Below are positions 62,201 through 64,000 of a stretch of 64,000 nt of DNA, piece after piece. This DNA is from Aquimarina latercula DSM 2041. Its GTDB lineage: Bacteria; Bacteroidota; Bacteroidia; Flavobacteriales; Flavobacteriaceae. Location of the stretch: the NCBI RefSeq assembly GCF_000430645.1, contig NZ_AUMK01000010.1, positions 124,001 to 188,000 of the forward strand, given 5' to 3'. Made by a program: the position numbers and the translations under genes. The notes below the pieces were generated by a model. It did not search any database. It had not been told where the DNA came from and saw only the letters and a list, made by a program, of their open reading frames with translations. Positions within the stretch are counted from its first letter, which is position 1, and each line of letters begins with the position of its first letter.

Positions 62201-64000
62201 TTACTTTAATTCAAAAGTTGATTTAATAGTTTTATCAGAGCTTCCTCCTATATAGACTTCAAACCCTCCTTTTTCTACAATCCAATTATTATCATTATCA
62301 TAAAACCCCAAGGTCTCAGCGTTCAATTCAAAATTAATTGTTTTAGTTTCCCCTGGTTTTAAAGAAGTCATTTCGAAACCTTTCAATTCTTTTATTGGTC
62401 TTGTAACGCTTGCAAAAAGATCTTTAATATATAATTGCACCACTTCTTTTCCTTCATAATCACCTGAATTAGTTACATCAATAGACACTTTAATTTTTGG
62501 AGTGTTAACCGAAATGTCTTGTGCGTCTATCTTAAAATTACTATACTCAAAACTAGTATAACTTAATCCGTGACCAAATGCATATAACGGAGTGTTCTCT
62601 TGATCCGAATAATGTGACCAAAAAACAATATCAGGAGCTGGTTCTACGGGTCGACCTGTACTTTTATGATTATAATAAATCGGTACTTGACCTACATTTC
62701 GAGGAAATGACATCGGTAATTTTCCGCTAGGATTATACTCTCCATATAAAACCTGAGCTATCGCGTTTCCGCTCTGTGATCCAAGGTGCCAAGCCTCGAC
62801 GATAGCGGGAATATGTTCGTCTGCCCAAGTAATAGCCAATGGTCTCCCGTTGTTTAAAACTAAAACGATATTCTTATTGACTTTATAAATTTCTTCTAAA
62901 AGATCTTGTTGTACGCCAGGTAGATCAAGTTCTGTTCTACTTCTGCCTTCTCCACTTTGGAAACCAACTTCACCTAAAACCATTACCACTACGTCAGACT
63001 GCGCTGCAACCTTAATTGCTTTTCCAAACTCACTTTTGTCTGTAGTATTAATTTTAGTTTCCGTTACAAATGCCGTATTTCCTAAAGAAACATCAGCTCC
63101 TTTGGCATACACTAATGTATTGCCTTTATATTGTCTCATTCCTTCTAAAACAGAAACAGCTGTATTATCATCTGCGGCAATTCTCCAACTTCCTAATGGG
63201 CTATTTTTATCTTCTGCTAAAGCTCCAATTAAAGCTATTTTCTGTCCTTCCTTTTTTAGTGGAAGTAATTTATTATCATTTTTAAGTAATACAATGGATT
63301 TTTTAGCAACATCAAGTACTGCCTCATGATTTTCTTTACTTCCTAAAATTGTTTTCTCTCTATTCGCATCACAATATTTATAGGGATCATCAAATAAACC
63401 AAGTTCATATTTTACTCTAAGAATTCTTCTTGCCGAATCCTCTATCAAATGTTCTTTTACTTTTCCTTCTTTAACTAAGTCAGCTAAATGTTCTACATAT
63501 AAATAGGATTCCATATCCATATCTGATCCCGCATTAACTGCCATTTCTGCGGCACTTTTACCGTCTTTTGCATATCCGTGAGCTATCATTTCCGTAATCG
63601 AACCCCAATCTGAAACTATAAAACCATTAAAATTCCAATCCCCTTTAAGAATATCTCTCTGTAACATTTTATTCCCTGTTGCGGGTATACCATTAAGCAC
63701 GTTAAACGAATTCATAAACGTTTTTACTCCTACTTTATTTGCAGCTACAAAGGGAGGAAAAATCATATTGTTTAAGGTAGAAGTTCCCACATCTACAGTA
63801 TTATAATCTCTTCCAGATTCAGAAAAACCATATCCTGCAAAATGTTTTGCACAAGCTGCAATTGTATAATTCTCTGATAAATCTTCACCTTGAAAGCCTT
63901 TTATTCTAGCTACCCCAATTTTAGAACCTAAAAAAGGATCTTCTCCTCCACCTTCCATAACTCTTCCCCATCTGGCATCTCTAGATATATCCAACATTGG
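62201..64000 (-). CDS. GH3-family beta-glucosidase, 5' part outside the window
   Basis: Only the last 598 or so residues are inside the window; the gene continues past 64000, as the frame is still open with coding-like sequence (DISRDARWGRVMEGGGEDPF). The GH3 nucleophile Asp lies in FIVSDWGS (residue 130 of the fragment), and KHFAGYG (51-57) and the GKGADVSLG-like C-terminal subdomain region are present. A fibronectin-III-like C-terminal domain follows (about 500-598). It would release glucose from oligosaccharides, beta-1,3-linked by context. The following GH16 lipoprotein gene starts 1 bp later. Confidence 0.93.
   Translation of the reverse strand, partial: PMLDISRDARWGRVMEGGGEDPFLGSKIGVARIKGFQGEDLSENYTIAACAKHFAGYGFSESGRDYNTVDVGTSTLNNMIFPPFVAANKVGVKTFMNSFNVLNGIPATGNKMLQRDILKGDWNFNGFIVSDWGSITEMIAHGYAKDGKSAAEMAVNAGSDMDMESYLYVEHLADLVKEGKVKEHLIEDSARRILRVKYELGLFDDPYKYCDANREKTILGSKENHEAVLDVAKKSIVLLKNDNKLLPLKKEGQKIALIGALAEDKNSPLGSWRIAADDNTAVSVLEGMRQYKGNTLVYAKGADVSLGNTAFVTETKINTTDKSEFGKAIKVAAQSDVVVMVLGEVGFQSGEGRSRTELDLPGVQQDLLEEIYKVNKNIVLVLNNGRPLAITWADEHIPAIVEAWHLGSQSGNAIAQVLYGEYNPSGKLPMSFPRNVGQVPIYYNHKSTGRPVEPAPDIVFWSHYSDQENTPLYAFGHGLSYTSFEYSNFKIDAQDISVNTPKIKVSIDVTNSGDYEGKEVVQLYIKDLFASVTRPIKELKGFEMTSLKPGETKTINFELNAETLGFYDNDNNWIVEKGGFEVYIGGSSDKTIKSTFELK

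Overview
The window is AT-rich DNA from a marine, polysaccharide-degrading Bacteroidota, most likely a Flavobacteriaceae of the Aquimarina type. This is inferred from the SusC/SusD pair, the type IX secretion (T9SS) C-terminal tails (KIYPNPSNG, MYPNPVN), the TAnnTTTG-type promoter, the absence of Shine-Dalgarno sites, and the mix of laminarinases and Y_Y_Y/LuxR regulators. No ribosomal RNA genes or CRISPR arrays were seen.

Region 1 (1-10.4 kb) is an envelope-lipid cluster: four PAP2 phosphatases, an EptA-like phosphoethanolamine transferase, an LptF/LptG permease, an HD-domain protein and a TonB-dependent receptor. Two of the PAP2 genes are close paralogues in opposite orientation at the two ends of the cluster. 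The set suggests remodelling of lipid A or phospholipid head groups.

Region 2 (10.6-27.4 kb) looks like an accessory island. It starts with an orphan gene and a 2.5-kb non-coding stretch full of unusual repeats: an 11-copy 15-bp family, a duplicated block, six CGTACCG heptamers and a 9 x 26-bp tandem array. Next come three tiny membrane-protein genes and a Cys-rich lipoprotein. A three-gene operon follows that I read as a type VI secretion effector fused to an Hcp/TssD tube protein, with two candidate immunity proteins. After several small unknown genes comes a satellite- or prophage-like replication module: an S24-type repressor diverging from an HTH protein, a small DNA-binding protein, an unknown protein and a VapE-type helicase. 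The helicase is followed by inverted 9-bp iterons around an AT-rich core, a probable replication origin. The island ends at a 25-bp fragment matching the 3' end of a tRNA-Pro, next to an intact tRNA-Arg(UCU), which suggests an attachment site. I saw no integrase and no matching left end in the window.

Region 3 (27.8-64 kb) is a large polysaccharide-utilisation region. It has a membrane-anchored Y_Y_Y/LuxR regulator, a double-catalytic-domain GH26 enzyme with a T9SS tail, a haem-site lipoprotein, a Cys-rich lipoprotein and a LacI regulator. A long minus-strand run follows: aldose epimerase, lipoprotein GH26, GH43 xylosidase, sugar porter, Gfo/Idh oxidoreductase, clan GH-A hydrolase, PhyH dioxygenase, transaldolase, SusD, SusC, GH81, a giant GH16, a lipoprotein GH16 and a GH3 cut by the window edge. 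GH81, both GH16 enzymes and GH3 point to beta-1,3-glucan (laminarin-like). The GH26/GH43/porter/transaldolase part points to a xylan, plausibly beta-1,3-xylan. A locus for both polymers would suit cell walls of siphonous green algae such as Caulerpa, which contain both; this is inference.
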